A stretch of 64,000 bases of DNA from Limnohabitans sp. Jir72 (GTDB lineage Bacteria > Pseudomonadota > Gammaproteobacteria > Burkholderiales > Burkholderiaceae_C): the NCBI RefSeq assembly GCF_003063575.1, contig NZ_NESC01000006.1:62001-126000 (forward strand), given 5' to 3'. Under the pieces are notes generated by a model. It did not search any database. It worked only from the letters and a program-made list of their open reading frames with translations, and was not told the DNA's origin. Positions 62,703 to 64,000 of this stretch are shown here, in pieces. How positions within the stretch are numbered: the first letter of the stretch is position 1; every line of letters begins with the position of its first letter. The position numbers and the translations under genes are program-made.

Positions 62703-64000
62703 ATGTTCGTGTCTACTGAATACAAGCCGCTGATGAACCGTTGTGCCAAGCCTCGGGTGGTCATTGTGGGGGGTGGGTATACCGGCGTTTGCTTGGCTGT
62801 GCAATTGGTGCGTCAAAGTGATCAGGCTTTGGACATCATCATTGTGGAGCCGCGCGCTCAGTTGGGCCAAGGTCTGGCTTATTCCACAACAGACCCCGAT
62901 CACCGCTTGAACGCGCCAACGTATGTGCACACGGCCATTCCACAAGACGCCTGGCATTTCACGCGTTGGTGCCAAGCGCAAGGCTTGAACCTGCAGGATC
63001 TGCAAGCCCTGCATTCCGATGGTGCACGTTATATGCGCCGGTCTGACTTTGCCCGTTATTTGGCCGAAACGCTGCAAGCCCACGCACGGGGAGCGGTCAA
63101 CGGTTGCCAGATCACGCATTGCCAAGATGAGGCGCTGGATGCTCAGCGCACGGCCAATGGCTGGCACGTCACAACCCGTGGTGGCCAGGCTTTGCAGGCC
63201 GATATGTTGTTGTTGGCGACCGGCAACCCACCTTTGCGTTTGCCTGCGCCTTTTGCAACCGATGGGAGCAACCACCCTGCGGTGATCGAAAACGGTTTGG
63301 ATACCTCGCGTTTGCGGGCTATACCGAAGCATGCACGGGTGCTGGTATTGGGCGGTGGTTTGACGGCGCGTGATGTCTTGGCAACTTTGTTGGGGCAGGG
63401 GCACGCAGGCCCCTTGGTGGTGATTTCGCGGCGCGGGCTGATGCCCAAACCTCAGGGGCCAGTATTGCCAGTGTTGTCACAAATCCATTTGCCCAGCGTG
63501 CTGGAGCAATTGCCTGGTGGGGTGTTGATGGATCGATTGGCCAACCCTGTCCCTGATTTCTTGCAGTCTGCAGGCGCTTCGCCTTCTGTGCGTGTCTGGT
63601 TGAGGGCACTTCGCCAGCGCATTCGGCAGCTGCAGGCTGAGGGGGTGGGCTGGACGGTTCCGTTTGATGAATTGCGCGATTGTTTATGGCAGTTGTGGCC
63701 CCAGTTGCCTGTGGCCCAGAAAAAGCGTTTTTTCCAGCGTTTGCGCGTTTGGTATGACGTGCACCGCTTCCGCACGGTTCCTCAAACCGATGTCGCAGTT
63801 CAAGCCGCTGTTGCTGCCGGACGTTTGCAGTTCTGGACGGGGCGGGTGGACGCGGTGGCCTATCTCACATCGGGGCCGGGCTTGCAGCTCAGCGTGTCGC
63901 GCAAAGTCAATGGCGTGCGGCAGCTTGGCGCCGAGGTGTTTGATGTCGTGATCAACTGTACCGGCCTTGATACTGCGGCTGGCTTGAAACAGAATCCTTT
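62703..64000 (+). CDS. FAD/NAD(P)-binding protein, 3' truncated
   Basis: An open frame of 432 codons that runs off the right edge; the true end lies beyond the window. The N-terminal dinucleotide site VVIVGGGYTGVCLAVQL and EPRAQLGQGLAYSTTDPDHRLNAP fit the FAD-NAD(P)-binding family (PF13454, YdhS-like) whose function is unknown. A second Rossmann-like motif VLVLGGGLTARDVLATLLGQG lies near residue 217. It starts 17 bp after hemY, but a link with heme synthesis is only positional. Confidence 0.82.
   Translation, partial: MFVSTEYKPLMNRCAKPRVVIVGGGYTGVCLAVQLVRQSDQALDIIIVEPRAQLGQGLAYSTTDPDHRLNAPTYVHTAIPQDAWHFTRWCQAQGLNLQDLQALHSDGARYMRRSDFARYLAETLQAHARGAVNGCQITHCQDEALDAQRTANGWHVTTRGGQALQADMLLLATGNPPLRLPAPFATDGSNHPAVIENGLDTSRLRAIPKHARVLVLGGGLTARDVLATLLGQGHAGPLVVISRRGLMPKPQGPVLPVLSQIHLPSVLEQLPGGVLMDRLANPVPDFLQSAGASPSVRVWLRALRQRIRQLQAEGVGWTVPFDELRDCLWQLWPQLPVAQKKRFFQRLRVWYDVHRFRTVPQTDVAVQAAVAAGRLQFWTGRVDAVAYLTSGPGLQLSVSRKVNGVRQLGAEVFDVVINCTGLDTAAGLKQNP

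Overview
The window is a chromosomal segment of a GC-rich betaproteobacterium of the order Burkholderiales. It is most likely a member of the Comamonadaceae (Limnohabitans/Rhodoferax/Hydrogenophaga-like). This is inferred from gene order and family type (hemC-hemD-hemX-hemY, a BPSS1780-type membrane protein, a 950-residue ppc, a TTG/GTG/ATG start mix, TRAP and Liv transporters) and not from a marker gene. No rRNA, tRNA, CRISPR array, phage or complete insertion sequence was seen. Both ends cut through genes: a glycerate 2-kinase on the left and an FAD/NAD(P)-binding protein on the right.

Region 1 (1-10.6 kb): the end of a glycerate kinase gene, a Crp/Fnr regulator with an FNR/DNR-like box just upstream, then a minus-strand run iorA-iorB-dctP-dctQ-dctM. 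That run encodes an indolepyruvate-type 2-oxoacid oxidoreductase with a TRAP transporter, and a LysR gene is divergent from it. Thioredoxin-like, AlkD-like and oxidoreductase-like small genes follow.

Region 2 (10.6-25.4 kb): a Phd/PIN toxin-antitoxin pair, then a purine block. It holds guanine deaminase, a BMP-type ABC importer (ATPase, two permeases, lipoprotein), a possible Tsx-like outer-membrane channel, adenine deaminase and a second BMP binding protein. A compact four-gene Csu-type chaperone-usher pilus cluster sits between adenine deaminase and the second BMP gene.

Region 3 (25.4-36.4 kb): dcd, rhlE, a TonB-dependent receptor, a kynurenine-formamidase-like hydrolase, a TauE/SafE permease, guaC with a structured leader, a relE-like remnant, uvrD and slyD.

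Region 4 (36.4-50.5 kb): a branched-chain amino-acid-type ABC importer in which LivM and LivG are one polypeptide, a BPSS1780-type membrane protein, thrB, polA followed by an unusual repeat block, a dienoyl-CoA-isomerase-like crotonase, dinB with a palm-domain insertion, an FMN alpha-hydroxy-acid dehydrogenase and a hemerythrin.

Region 5 (50.5-64 kb): three poorly characterised genes, argH, a DUF1345 protein, a small AT-rich cassette (DHCW cupin and NTF2-like) bracketed by a duplicated 3' end of ppc, ppc itself, hemC-hemD-hemX-hemY and the truncated FAD protein.

The most unusual structure is the 133-bp duplication of the ppc 3' end at 54583-54715 and 55621-55753. All six differences are synonymous in the ppc frame, and the copies flank a foreign-looking two-gene cassette. 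Other structures worth attention are an exact-period 30-bp degenerate repeat block after polA, two REP-like palindromes placed between divergent genes, the ior-TRAP operon and the LivMG fusion.
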